Source: an uncultured Lachnospiraceae bacterium (GTDB lineage: Bacteria > Bacillota > Clostridia > Lachnospirales > Lachnospiraceae). From it: a stretch of 64,000 nucleotides of DNA. The notes under the pieces were generated by a model, which was given only the letters and a program-made list of their open reading frames with translations, did no database searches and had not been told where the DNA came from. Every line of letters begins with the position of its first letter. Position 1 is the stretch's first letter. The position numbers and the translations under genes were made by a program. Positions 27,758 to 36,409 of the stretch are shown here, piece after piece. Where the stretch lies: positions 9,618 through 73,617 of the forward strand of contig CAJUES010000010.1 of the NCBI GenBank assembly GCA_910585765.1, given 5' to 3'.

Positions 27758-27932
27758 CACATTGCGCAAAACTTGTTGCCGTTTGCGTTACCGTTCACGC
27801 CCCGCCTTATCTCGACAGCACTGTAACCATTGCAGGCGCAAACGGCAGACGTTTTGCACACAACATGCTTCAATGCAGGCATGTTGCGCATGTTTTTCAC
27901 TGTTTTAGTGGCAGCGGAACCATAACCCGCTT

Positions 27933-27981
27933 GCGCCTGTTACTGTCCGCCAATCAACGGGAGACGGACAGTAACAGGCGC
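27933..27981 (-). repeat. Perfect 17-base inverted repeat after transketolase
   Basis: GCGCCTGTTACTGTCCG (27933-27949) and CGGACAGTAACAGGCGC (27965-27981) flank a 15-base loop, 39 bases past the stop of the transketolase gene. It lacks a T-tract, so it may be a 3' stabilising hairpin, a weak terminator or a repeat. Confidence 0.65.
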
Positions 27982-28020
27982 CATCGCATAGATGACGCCT
28001 GTCCAAACGATCCTATAAAA

Positions 28021-28962
28021 TTACGCCAGGAATGTCTTTACCTGCTCATACACGCCCTTCGCGTCGAGCTTATACTTCTCAACCAGCGCTGCCGCAGAAC
28101 CGGATTCGCCAAACACATCCTGCATGCCGATCTTGCACACAGGTGTCGGATGCGACTTGCAGAGCGCATCGCACACCGCACTGCCCAGTCCGCCGATCAC
28201 GGAATGCTCCTCGGCGGTCACGACCTTGCCGGTCTTCTTCGCAGAGTTGATGATGATCTCCTCATCAAGCGGCTTGATCGTACAAATGTTGATCACCTCT
28301 GCACTGATCCCGTCCTTCTCGAGCATCTCGGCTGCGCCGAGTGCGGAATCCACACAGATACCTGTCGCCACGATGGTGACATCCGTGCCCTCTCTCACGA
28401 CAGTTCCCTTTCCGATCTCAAACTTATAATCCGGTCTGTCGTTGATCACAGGAACCGCCGCGCGTCCAAAACGTATGTATACGGGTCCTTCGTACGCTAC
28501 CGCCGCGCGCACTGCCGCCTTTGCCTCTACATCATCAGCCGGACACATAACAACCATGCCCGGAATCGTGCGCATCAGGGCGATATCCTCATTGCACTGG
28601 TGGGATGCGCCGTCCTCTCCGACGGTGATACCTGCATGTGTCGCGCCGATCTTGACATTCAGATGCGGATATCCGATGGAGTTTCTGACCTGCTCAAACG
28701 CACGTCCCGCAGCAAACATTGCAAACGAACTCATAAACGGGATCTTGCCAGCCAGCGACAGTCCGGCAGCCACACCCGCCATGTTGCACTCCGCGATCCC
28801 GCAGTCGATATGTCTCTCCGGAAATGCTTTCTTGAACACGCCCGTCTTGGTCGCTGCCGCAAGGTCAGCGTCAAGAACGACTATATCCGGATTCTCTTTT
28901 CCTATTTCGACGAGAGCATTGCCGTAGCTCTCCCTTGTTGCTATTTTTTTGATATCTGCCAT
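28021..28962 (-). CDS. Transketolase, C-terminal subunit
   Basis: 313 residues: pyrimidine-binding and C-terminal domains of a split transketolase. The catalytic Glu that activates thiamine diphosphate is in HIDCGIAECNMAGVAAGLSL (~58), and the C-terminal domain includes VVTAEEHSVIGGLGSAV (~250). Pairs with the separately encoded N-terminal subunit just upstream (19-base gap). Moves two-carbon units between pentose and triose/hexose phosphates in the cytoplasm. Beside araD and an FGGY kinase it completes pentose entry into glycolysis. Confidence 0.9.
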   Translation of the reverse strand: MADIKKIATRESYGNALVEIGKENPDIVVLDADLAAATKTGVFKKAFPERHIDCGIAECNMAGVAAGLSLAGKIPFMSSFAMFAAGRAFEQVRNSIGYPHLNVKIGATHAGITVGEDGASHQCNEDIALMRTIPGMVVMCPADDVEAKAAVRAAVAYEGPVYIRFGRAAVPVINDRPDYKFEIGKGTVVREGTDVTIVATGICVDSALGAAEMLEKDGISAEVINICTIKPLDEEIIINSAKKTGKVVTAEEHSVIGGLGSAVCDALCKSHPTPVCKIGMQDVFGESGSAAALVEKYKLDAKGVYEQVKTFLA

Positions 28963-28981
28963 TTTTATCTCCCTTCCGCGC

Positions 28982-29815
28982 CTACGCCAGCTGCTGTGCG
29001 ATCTTCTCTAAATCTGCCATCGCCACTGCGTACTCTTCATCATTTGGCGCCTTGCCATGCCAATCTACGTTTCCTTCCATGAACGATACGCCCTTGCCCT
29101 TCAATGAATGGGCGATGATCGCCGTCGGCATGCCCTTCGTCTCCCGCGCCTCCTTAAACGCTGCGCGGATCTTGTCAAAATCATGCGCGTCGTCGAGATC
29201 GATCACATGGAAATTGAATGCCTCAAACTTCTTATCGATCGGGTATGGTGAGCATACATCCTCGATCCTGCCGTCAATCTGCAGCCCGTTGTTATCCACG
29301 ATCACGCAGAGATTGTCAAGCTTTCTGTGTCCTGCGAACATGGAAGCCTCCCAGACCTGTCCCTCCTCGATCTCGCCGTCCCCGAGCAGTGTGTACACTC
29401 TGTAGTCCGCACCTGACATCTTTGCGCCGAGCGCCATGCCGCACGCCACAGATATCCCCTGCCCGAGCGATCCCGAGGACATGTCTACACCCGGCACATG
29501 CTGCATACAGGGATGTCCCTGCAGATAGGAGCCAAGCTTTCTCAAAGTCACCAGATCCTCAACCGGGAAATAACCGCGGTTTGCGAGCGTCGAGTACAAT
29601 CCCGGCGCCGTGTGTCCCTTCGAGAGCACGAAGCGGTCCCTGTCACCCTTCCCGGGATCTTTCGGATCGATGTTCATCTCCTCAAAATAAAGATACGTAT
29701 AGATATCTGCCGCCGATAACGATCCGCCCGGATGTCCTGCCTTCGCCGCATGAACACCTGTGACGATACCCTTACGAACTTCATTTGCCATTTTTTGAAG
29801 CTCCAAATTTGTCAT
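28982..29815 (-). CDS. Transketolase, N-terminal subunit
   Basis: 277 residues carrying the thiamine diphosphate-binding domain: HAAKAGHPGGSLSAADIYTY (~23), KGHTAPGLYS and GDGEIEEGQVWEA (~148) followed by N (VIVDNNGLQ), the metal/diphosphate motif. ATG 29815 is 8 bases from GGAGG. Forms a heteromer with the C-terminal subunit encoded directly after it. Confidence 0.92.
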   Translation of the reverse strand: MTNLELQKMANEVRKGIVTGVHAAKAGHPGGSLSAADIYTYLYFEEMNIDPKDPGKGDRDRFVLSKGHTAPGLYSTLANRGYFPVEDLVTLRKLGSYLQGHPCMQHVPGVDMSSGSLGQGISVACGMALGAKMSGADYRVYTLLGDGEIEEGQVWEASMFAGHRKLDNLCVIVDNNGLQIDGRIEDVCSPYPIDKKFEAFNFHVIDLDDAHDFDKIRAAFKEARETKGMPTAIIAHSLKGKGVSFMEGNVDWHGKAPNDEEYAVAMADLEKIAQQLA

Positions 29816-30116
29816 TGTTTTTTCCTCCATTAAAATAAACTAATTAAAAATTTGTACGATCACTGTCCTGCATACCAAAGAAGCCTTCGATACCAAAATG
29901 TCTTCACACATATTAAAATACCATAAAACAGATTGTCCGTAAATGCATAAAATGAAAATAATCCGAATCCCCGATCCGACAGTGGTCCGATGCGTACATG
30001 AACAGAGTCTCCCCCCGCATGGTAAAGTCCGCAGGCATCCCACACATCGGCCAATCCAAAGCGTATATGATTAGAGCCTACCATCAGATCCGTGTCACAG
30101 TTTGTGGGATGCGCGT
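29816..30116. other. Spacer between araD and the transketolase genes
   Basis: No assigned gene. Minus-strand codons 30084-29860 form a 74-codon open frame (MVGSNHIRFGLADVWDACGL at its start) with no ribosome site and no recognised family; it may be a remnant. The minus strand also carries two copies of GCATCCCACA/TGTGGGATGC facing each other (about 30030-30050 and 30102-30112). A partial family 1 repeat is at 30083-30110. Confidence 0.45.
30083..30110 (+). repeat. Partial family 1 repeat
   Basis: ATCAGATCCGTGTCACAGTT followed by TGTGGGA matches the left arm of copies A and B (TCAGATGTGCGTCACAATTT, GTGGGA). It ends a few bases before the araD stop codon on the opposite strand. Only this half is visible. 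Confidence 0.4.
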
Positions 30117-30812
30117 CTACTCTACTTTGTTCCCATAGTACGCATTTGCGCCGTGCTTCCTGTAATAGTGCTTATCCTGGATGCGCTGCGGTGCCGGCTC
30201 CACGTCTCTGTTGAGCTGCTCCGTAAACAATGCCATCTTCGCAACCTCCTCGAGAACGACCGCATTGTGCACAGCCTCACTCGCATCCTTTCCCCACGCG
30301 AATGGACCGTGATTCTTGCAGAGCACTGCCGGAACTGCCATGACCTCCTTGTCTTTGAAGGTTTCTATGATGAGTGCCCCTGTGTTCTTCTCATAGCCGT
30401 CGTCGATCTCCTCCTGCGTGAGCACGCGCGCACACGGGATCTCCCCGTACATATAATCCGCATGCGTCGTTCCGTAGCACGGGATGCTTCTTCCCGACTG
30501 TGCCCAGCTCGTCGCGTAGGTGCTGTGGGTATGTACGATACCGCCGATCTCCGGAAACGCCTTGTAGAGCTCCAAATGCGTCGGCGTGTCGGAAGACGGG
30601 TTGTATCTTCCCTCCACCTTGTTTCCGTCCAGATCCATCACCACCATGTCCTCCGGCTTTAACAGGTCGTAATCAACACCGCTCGGCTTGATGACAAACA
30701 GACCGCTCTCTCTGTCGATCGCACTCACATTGCCCCATGTAAAGGTGACAAGCCCATACTTGGGCAGTTCCATATTTGCCTCGTATACTTTCTTCTTTAA
30801 TTCCTCTAACAT
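30117..30812 (-). CDS. araD: L-ribulose-5-phosphate 4-epimerase
   Basis: 231 residues, the usual AraD length. Class II aldolase-type zinc enzyme converting L-ribulose 5-phosphate to D-xylulose 5-phosphate. Visible signatures are LVTFTWGNVSAID (~21), the zinc-binding HTHSTYATSWAQ (~95), H in YGTTHADYMYG (~118) and CKNHGPFAWGK (~168). ATG 30812 lies 8 bases after GGAGG; the open frame runs 40 codons further upstream. Located between the FGGY kinase and split transketolase genes. Confidence 0.93.
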   Translation of the reverse strand: MLEELKKKVYEANMELPKYGLVTFTWGNVSAIDRESGLFVIKPSGVDYDLLKPEDMVVMDLDGNKVEGRYNPSSDTPTHLELYKAFPEIGGIVHTHSTYATSWAQSGRSIPCYGTTHADYMYGEIPCARVLTQEEIDDGYEKNTGALIIETFKDKEVMAVPAVLCKNHGPFAWGKDASEAVHNAVVLEEVAKMALFTEQLNRDVEPAPQRIQDKHYYRKHGANAYYGNKVE

Positions 30813-30849
30813 CTCATGTTCCTCCATTCCAACAGGCTGATATCGTCCC

Positions 30850-30877
30850 GGAAAAATGCCTGCCTCCGGCATTTTCC
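30850..30877 (-). other. Intercistronic hairpin upstream of araD
   Basis: GGAAAATGCC and GGCATTTTTCC (minus strand) pair over a 7-base loop, between the kinase stop and the araD ribosome site. It may tune relative expression or protect processed mRNA. Confidence 0.5.
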
Positions 30878-30928
30878 GACATAGGCTGAGTCTTTCAAAC
30901 CGGCATCCCCGCCGTCCTAAAAGTCCTT

Positions 30929-32524
30929 TCACATGCTGTCAACCGCCGCGCGCTCGATCGCAAGCCCTTTCTTATAGCGCTCGATAAATGTCTCAAACCC
31001 TGCCACATCGCTCGCATCGGGCGCCATGCGCACAGACTCCTCGCCTGCAAACACTTTATGGCTCAGATAATCGCTGAGTGTCTCATCCGCACCCTTTTTC
31101 ACCATATAGTTCGCAAGGACCGCGATACCCCATGCGCCGCCTTCACCCGCAGTCTTCATAACGGACACCGGAACGTTGACCGCCGCCGCAACGATCTTCT
31201 GTCCAACACCCTCTGTCTTGAACAGCCCGCCATGACCGAGAAGCTCGTCGAGCGTCACATTCTCCTGCTTAAACAGGATGTCCATGCCAATCTTGATGGC
31301 GCCAAGTGCCGTGAACAGGTTCACGCGCATAAAATTCGCCAGATTGAACTTCGCGTCCGGCGTCCGCACAAAGAGCGGTCTGCCCTCCTCAAACCCTGTC
31401 ACATGCTCGCCGGAGAAGTAACCGTACGCCAGGAGTCCGCCGCAGTCCGCATCGCCCTCGAGCGCCTTCCTGTAGAGCGTTCCATAGAGCTCGTTCATGT
31501 CAACCTTCTGTCCCATCGTCTCCTGGAATTCCCTGAACAGGTTCACCCACGCATTCAGGTCGGAAGTACAGTTGTTGCAGTGGACCATCGCCACCAGGCT
31601 GCCGTCGGGCGTCGTCACCAGATCCAGCTCATCGTAGGATTTCGACAGGTCTTTCTCGAGAACTGCCATCGCAAACACAGAGGTGCCTGCCGATATGTTG
31701 CCCGTGCGCTGTGCCACACTGTTTGTCGCAACCATGCCTGTGCCGGCATCGCCCTCCGGAGGACACATCGCGATACCCGCCTGCAGTGTGCCCGTCACGT
31801 CGAGGAGCTTTGCGCCCGCCTCCGACAAAGTGCCCGCCCTGTCTCCGGAAACCAGCACTTCCGGCATGATATCCGCAAGCTTCCACGGGAAGTTTTTGTC
31901 TGCGACAAGCTCGTCAAACTGTCTGATCATCCGCTCGTTAAAGCGCTTTGTTCCGATATCGATCGGAAACATACCGGACGCCTCACCGACGCCGAGCACC
32001 TTCTCACCGCTCAGCTGCCAGTGGATATAGCCGGCAAGAGTTGTGAAGAAATCAACGTCTCCAACGTGCTCCTCACCGTTGAGGATCGCCTGATACAGAT
32101 GCGCAATGCTCCATCTCTGCGGGATGTGATAGTTGAAGAGCGCCGTGAGCTTCTCACTCGCCTCCTGCGTGATCGTGTTTCTCCACGTCCTGAAAGGCAC
32201 CAAAAGCTCCCCTGCCTTGTCAAATGCCATATATCCGTGCATCATGGCGCTGAACCCGAGGGAACCGAGCGTCCTGATCTGCGTGCCGTACTTCTCCTGC
32301 ACAGACTTCGCCAGATCCTGATAGCAGTCCTGAAGCCCCTTCCATATCGCATCGAGACTGTAGGTCCAGATATTGTTCACCAGCTGATTCTCCCAGTCAT
32401 GGTTTCCGATGGCAAGCACCTCGTGTTCCTCATCGATCAATACCGCCTTGATCCTGGTCGAACCAAACTCAATACCAAGTGCAGTCCTGCCAGTCTCAAT
32501 CGCATTTTTTGCATCAAGTCCCAT
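30929..32524 (-). CDS. FGGY-family sugar kinase, probable ribulokinase
   Basis: 531 residues. Two actin-like ATPase lobes: TALGIEFGSTRIKAVLIDEE at the N terminus (phosphate 1), and AGTSVFAM plus LLGHGGLFKTEGVGQKIVAA in the second lobe. FGGY kinases phosphorylate ketopentoses; the adjacent araD suggests L-ribulose as substrate (AraB role), but the sequence also looks like xylulokinases, so gene symbol is withheld. ATG 32524 is 10 bases after GGAGGG. First gene of the pentose operon behind promoter 32615-32643. No araA isomerase gene is in the window. Confidence 0.88.
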   Translation of the reverse strand: MGLDAKNAIETGRTALGIEFGSTRIKAVLIDEEHEVLAIGNHDWENQLVNNIWTYSLDAIWKGLQDCYQDLAKSVQEKYGTQIRTLGSLGFSAMMHGYMAFDKAGELLVPFRTWRNTITQEASEKLTALFNYHIPQRWSIAHLYQAILNGEEHVGDVDFFTTLAGYIHWQLSGEKVLGVGEASGMFPIDIGTKRFNERMIRQFDELVADKNFPWKLADIMPEVLVSGDRAGTLSEAGAKLLDVTGTLQAGIAMCPPEGDAGTGMVATNSVAQRTGNISAGTSVFAMAVLEKDLSKSYDELDLVTTPDGSLVAMVHCNNCTSDLNAWVNLFREFQETMGQKVDMNELYGTLYRKALEGDADCGGLLAYGYFSGEHVTGFEEGRPLFVRTPDAKFNLANFMRVNLFTALGAIKIGMDILFKQENVTLDELLGHGGLFKTEGVGQKIVAAAVNVPVSVMKTAGEGGAWGIAVLANYMVKKGADETLSDYLSHKVFAGEESVRMAPDASDVAGFETFIERYKKGLAIERAAVDSM

Positions 32525-32614
32525 AAATTTGTACCCTCCTGTTTTCGATAACATTATTAAACCGCTTTGTGACAATTCTATATCCAGACTGCGGCAACAC
32601 TTCCATATATCGTC

Positions 32615-32643
32615 ATTATAACAATTAGGCTGCCGTATTGCAA
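32615..32643 (-). promoter_or_regulatory. Sigma-A promoter of the pentose operon
   Basis: TTGCAA (32638-32643), 17-base spacer, TATAAT (32615-32620), about 90 bases before the kinase start. Confidence 0.7.
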
Positions 32644-32747
32644 GCTTATTGTTTATTCAATTTTAAAATATTTTAGTCAAACAAAAAGTCATAATGATCC
32701 AATATGAACATATCATCCGTTGCTATGATCAACGGGTGGACGATACA

Positions 32748-34283
32748 CTAACAATACGTAAAGCACGTTCTTCCAAACCGTAGTTTGTCGCCGGGCTCCA
32801 GCGCCACCGCCTGGTTCACTTCCAGGAGTACTCCGTTTCTCACGGTCCCGTTCGTCGAGTTGAGATCGCGGACGTAGACTCTCCCGTCGCGCTCCTCAAA
32901 GCGCGCGTGCATTTTACTGACAGCCGCGTCATCGATCACAAAATCCGACACATTCGCGAGCTTTCCGACCGTCATGGGAAGCCTGTCGAGAGAGAGACTG
33001 ACTTCCCTCCCGTTCATGCGTCCGCACAGCAGGCGCTCCTCCACGATCCCCTCCCCCAAATACACGGTCTCACCGCAGGCGCTCCGTGCCGGATGGCTTT
33101 CACCGGTTCCTGCACTGCCCGCCGCCCGAAGGATGCCGCCGTGCCGATCCGCCTCCTGCCGGCAGCTCTCCCTCTGGCTGCCAGAGGATCTGCCGTCGTC
33201 AGGAGCACTTCCGGCAGCCGTATAAAATATGCAGTCATCGCTGTCTTCGTCCTCATCCGGCTGCTCCCTTGTTCTGTCCTGCCGCCTTTTTTTGACATAA
33301 CACGAAAAAAATAATACGGCTGCCGCGATCGCCATCCCCGCCGCACAGTACAGGTACAGCTCACTGTTCCCCCCAAGTGTAAAGGAATGTATCAGACGCG
33401 CGCCCAGTATGATCGCACCGGAGCGCAATGACACAAAGATGCAGAAGATCCCGCCGATCAAATCCCCGATCTTCCTCGTTTTCTCCGCGTGATCTGCCCG
33501 CACCGCCGCACCCGCTTCCTCCTCAAAGGAGTACCCCGCATAGGGATCCGGTGTCCTAGCAGTGTCGTCTATTTCAGCCTGTCCGCCGGATCTTCCATGC
33601 CCGTCCGCCCTGCAGATATTGTATTCGTCAGCATCTTCGGCATCTGACACATACCCTGTTGGCTCCGGACGGCTTTGCGCGGCATCGTTTTCCCTGTGTG
33701 CGAGATCGGCAATGACATGTCCCATCATATTTCTGATCTCGCTGATAACGTAATTGGGATTCCTGGTATAGCGATAGATCTGATAGCCGAGCATCACCGC
33801 GCACTCGTCTGTGTGATCGATCCTGGTGAGCAGCTGGTCGATAAATTCCATGAAGGAGATCCGCACGTCCCCCTCATAGTGCGGGTAGCACACAAAATAC
33901 GGTTCCATCCGTTCCACATCAATATAGATCAGTTCCGGTCTTATGATGATCTGTGTCCCATCCAGCAGATATTCCTCCAGCCTGTCAAAAAGATCCACAC
34001 AGCCTGTCATCAGATGCCTCAGCCCGTCATATCGAATTTCCGATTTGTCATAAAGCCTGTCCAGCGACTGCAGAGAATTGATCTCATAATAATACCTGCT
34101 CTCCCCGTTGATCAGCCTGTGTGTGACGGGCAAAAGCCCCGGAATACGGTTCTCCAGCAGCATCTTCGTCCGATAATCCCCGCGTTGGTCCCCATCCTTC
34201 CCAAAAAAACTGCACTGACTCAATATCATATAATTGTGATTCATGCTCCTCTCGAAGCTGATCTCAGGCATATTTTCTCTCAT
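32748..34283 (-). CDS. DUF6382 and FHA domain protein of the Tad locus
   Basis: 511 residues. The N-terminal ~200 residues match the DUF6382 type (FERSMNHNYMIL, LDGTQIIIRPELIYID), followed by a low-complexity acidic linker, two membrane helices (~280-345), a second linker, and a C-terminal FHA domain (~430-511; GRMNGREVSLSL, then SDFVIDDAAVSKMHARFEER and LNSTNGTVRNG with the conserved S/H/N residues). FHA domains bind phosphothreonine, suggesting kinase-linked control of the pilus machinery. Last gene of the Tad operon. ATG 34283 follows GGAGG by 7 bases. Confidence 0.85.
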   Translation of the reverse strand: MRENMPEISFERSMNHNYMILSQCSFFGKDGDQRGDYRTKMLLENRIPGLLPVTHRLINGESRYYYEINSLQSLDRLYDKSEIRYDGLRHLMTGCVDLFDRLEEYLLDGTQIIIRPELIYIDVERMEPYFVCYPHYEGDVRISFMEFIDQLLTRIDHTDECAVMLGYQIYRYTRNPNYVISEIRNMMGHVIADLAHRENDAAQSRPEPTGYVSDAEDADEYNICRADGHGRSGGQAEIDDTARTPDPYAGYSFEEEAGAAVRADHAEKTRKIGDLIGGIFCIFVSLRSGAIILGARLIHSFTLGGNSELYLYCAAGMAIAAAVLFFSCYVKKRRQDRTREQPDEDEDSDDCIFYTAAGSAPDDGRSSGSQRESCRQEADRHGGILRAAGSAGTGESHPARSACGETVYLGEGIVEERLLCGRMNGREVSLSLDRLPMTVGKLANVSDFVIDDAAVSKMHARFEERDGRVYVRDLNSTNGTVRNGVLLEVNQAVALEPGDKLRFGRTCFTYC

Positions 34284-34321
34284 GCCACTCCTCCAAGTCC
34301 CTTCAAACCATAGCGCATTTC

Positions 34322-34789
34322 CTATTTCTCCGCAATCAGCCTGTTTAATATCCTGCAGTCGCGGACCGTCCTCGACGGTCTGAGGCGCTTTGCACTCCTG
34401 CTGATATCCAGTGTCATGTCGATCCCTGACACATACTCTCCAAGCCATGTGACGAGCGGCATATCGACGCCGCAGTGATATGTTACGGTCACGCTTCCCG
34501 CGTCAACTGCCACATCATAGCTAAGATCCCGTATGGCAAACAGCTTTCCCTCGACAAGTCCCGCTGCAGCCGCGCGCGCTGCCGTCTCCGCCTCAGCAGC
34601 CGTCCTGAAATGACTGCTCGTCCCCCGCATTGCCGCCTCGTATGCACTGTGCTCCATGACGCACCTGTCGTAGCTGTAAAATGCCAGAAAGATCATCATC
34701 ACGGTAAAAAGCATCGCCACAGGCAGGATCAATGCTGCCTCCACCGTGAAATACGCCGCCTCACACTGCCTTCTCAAAGCATCACACAT
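34322..34789 (-). CDS. TadE-like pseudopilin (second)
   Basis: 155 residues. CEAAYFTVEAALILPVAMLF near the N terminus is the TadE-type segment: hydrophobic helix preceded by a Thr-Val-Glu-Ala motif. The rest is a small alpha/beta extracellular domain. Start ATG 34789 overlaps the prepilin peptidase gene end by 16 bases, typical of tight coupling. A far longer open frame runs through the peptidase gene in another phase and was not used. Confidence 0.75.
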   Translation of the reverse strand: MCDALRRQCEAAYFTVEAALILPVAMLFTVMMIFLAFYSYDRCVMEHSAYEAAMRGTSSHFRTAAEAETAARAAAAGLVEGKLFAIRDLSYDVAVDAGSVTVTYHCGVDMPLVTWLGEYVSGIDMTLDISRSAKRLRPSRTVRDCRILNRLIAEK

Positions 34790-35220
34790 AGCAGATACCC
34801 CGCAAAGACCGCCGGAAGAAACGGTAGCCGCGTCTGTCTGCCGCCCTTTCTGAAAACGAGGATAACGATCGCCGCGATGCACATCACAAACGACGCGGCA
34901 AACACGACAAGAAGGCATTTGCGCGCGCCAAGCGCGATACCCACCGCGGCGATCACGATGCCATCGCCTCTCCCGATCTGCTCCCTTGTCGCCACGGACA
35001 CCCCGACTGCACAGAGTCCGATCGTCAGCCCGCCCACCGCATCCACCACGCCAAACTCCTTTTTCAGGGGGATCACCGCGCAGCACAGCAGCAGCAGGAT
35101 CAGGAGCTGCACCCTGCCGATCTGTCTCCGCCTGATATCCACGATCCCCGCCGCAAACAGCACAAGACCGATCGCCGCCATCAAAATCCTATAAACCATC
35201 AACTGTAATCCTGCATCCAT
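34774..35220 (-). CDS. Prepilin peptidase (A24/TadV type), second copy
   Basis: 148 residues with four to five membrane helices. First catalytic Asp in GIVDIRRRQIGRVQL (~28) and GxGD-type motif IGRGDGIVIA (~83) fit the A24 aspartyl prepilin peptidases, though GRGDG deviates from the usual GAGDVK. A second, more canonical peptidase gene (42756-43268) opens the operon, so the two may have different substrates. Confidence 0.75.
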   Translation of the reverse strand: MDAGLQLMVYRILMAAIGLVLFAAGIVDIRRRQIGRVQLLILLLLCCAVIPLKKEFGVVDAVGGLTIGLCAVGVSVATREQIGRGDGIVIAAVGIALGARKCLLVVFAASFVMCIAAIVILVFRKGGRQTRLPFLPAVFAGYLLCVML

Positions 35221-35431
35221 TCTCTAACTCCTTTTCGTACTCTTATCGGAAAATCTTATTTCAAACTTCTTTTTCGTCTCCTATTTCAGAACTTTTATTC
35301 CGCCTTTTCATTTTGAGTCCCTACTCAAATCTTTTATCCCAAATTCATCACATGCGTTTAAAGCATCAGCCAAATATGTAATACATATAATAATATATAT
35401 TATAATACTATTTATATATCTTTTATTTCTG

Positions 35432-36379
35432 TTATCCGCACTTGCTGCACGCCCCCCTGCTGCCAGTCTCCGTTATCGGTACTGCCATGACCGTCCGTTT
35501 CAGACCGCTGCATCCCAGCGTGGCGTGGTACCGGTTCCCGTAATCCGTGATATAAACCGTACTGCCGCAATAGCGCCCGCATTCTCCGCAGGGATAGTAC
35601 TTATCCCCGTCCTGGTTCCGCTGCGTGTCGAGAAAGCTCTTGCTGGCTGCCGCAATAGAAAGCTTTAAATAACTGCATGCCCTGGAACGATGAAATACAC
35701 CTCCATCCGGTGTGATATACACGATCTCCTCCTGGGTCACACTGCTGTCTGTGCCGTTGACAGCACCGTCATATCCGGTCCACGCCCTCGTGCGCATCCT
35801 GTTGAACATGGTGCGCTGCCGGTAGCCCATCAACGGCACAGGCGGCTCTATGCGGTACTCTGCGATCAGATCGATACAGTCATCCTGCTGCATCACGGAC
35901 GACCGCAGCCAGCAGATGGACGAGGCGCCTCCTGCAATCGGGGCATTGTCCAGGTAAGCTGTCCCAAGCTTTGTCCTGATCTTCCCCGCCGCATATAGAT
36001 ATGTCAAGCCGAGCGATTCGGCTGCCCCCGCCGAGCCTCCCCGGATCTGCCGGTACTCGTAGCCATACACTGCCATCTGCCTGGCAGTGTCATGCATCGC
36101 GGCACTCATATTTCCCTGTAACCGGTAAATCTCTACAATAGATATGATGTTTAGAAATGCGAAAAGAAACAACGGCAGCACGAGACATGCCTCTACGGTC
36201 ATGCTCGCCCTCTGCCCCCTATGCAGCTTTGGACACGGGGAGCAGGAGGATATTCTTTTAATTGCACAGACAGGAAAATGTCTACGTTTTTTTGTGGAGA
36301 GCAAGATTCCTCCCTTCCGATCTGTTATATTTATCAAGTTCATTTTATTTTCTTCCCTATCCTGCATCGAAAAGAACAT
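35432..36379 (-). CDS. TadE-like protein with duplicated Cys-rich tail
   Basis: 315 residues. After a basic N terminus, GQRASMTVEACLVLPLFLFA (~57-76) is the TadE-type motif and membrane helix. The extracellular part ends with two similar Cys units: VYITPDGGVFHRSRACSYLK ... CGEC, and VYITDYGNRYHATLGCSGLK ... CSKC. Each looks like a small metal-binding or disulfide knuckle (xHxxxCxxL...CxxC). Start placement is uncertain: an ATG at 36379 sits 7 bases after GAGGAG, and in-frame ATGs follow 12 and 36 bases later. Probable minor pilin or pilus-associated surface protein. Confidence 0.75.
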   Translation of the reverse strand: MFFSMQDREENKMNLINITDRKGGILLSTKKRRHFPVCAIKRISSCSPCPKLHRGQRASMTVEACLVLPLFLFAFLNIISIVEIYRLQGNMSAAMHDTARQMAVYGYEYRQIRGGSAGAAESLGLTYLYAAGKIRTKLGTAYLDNAPIAGGASSICWLRSSVMQQDDCIDLIAEYRIEPPVPLMGYRQRTMFNRMRTRAWTGYDGAVNGTDSSVTQEEIVYITPDGGVFHRSRACSYLKLSIAAASKSFLDTQRNQDGDKYYPCGECGRYCGSTVYITDYGNRYHATLGCSGLKRTVMAVPITETGSRGACSKCG

Positions 36380-36409
36380 CCTCCCACTCCTCTGCCTTTT
36401 TCACGCGTT

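Larger units (their letters stand above)
27689..28020. other. Gene-free spacer with three inverted repeats
   Basis: Besides the pyrK promoter this spacer holds: GCAAAAC..GTTGCCGTTTGCG (about 27767-27788) facing CGCAAACGGCAGACGTTTTG (about 27838-27857); CAACATGC/GCATGTTG (27861-27893 region); and a perfect 17-base pair at 27933-27981. No protein gene. Confidence 0.6.

Noticed and set aside
27865..29082. 405-codon open frame on the plus strand
   Set aside because: Antisense shadow of the split transketolase genes.
31058..32551. 497-codon open frame on the plus strand
   Set aside because: Lies fully antisense to the FGGY kinase gene; composition is Arg/His-rich as expected of a mirror frame, and it has no ribosome site.
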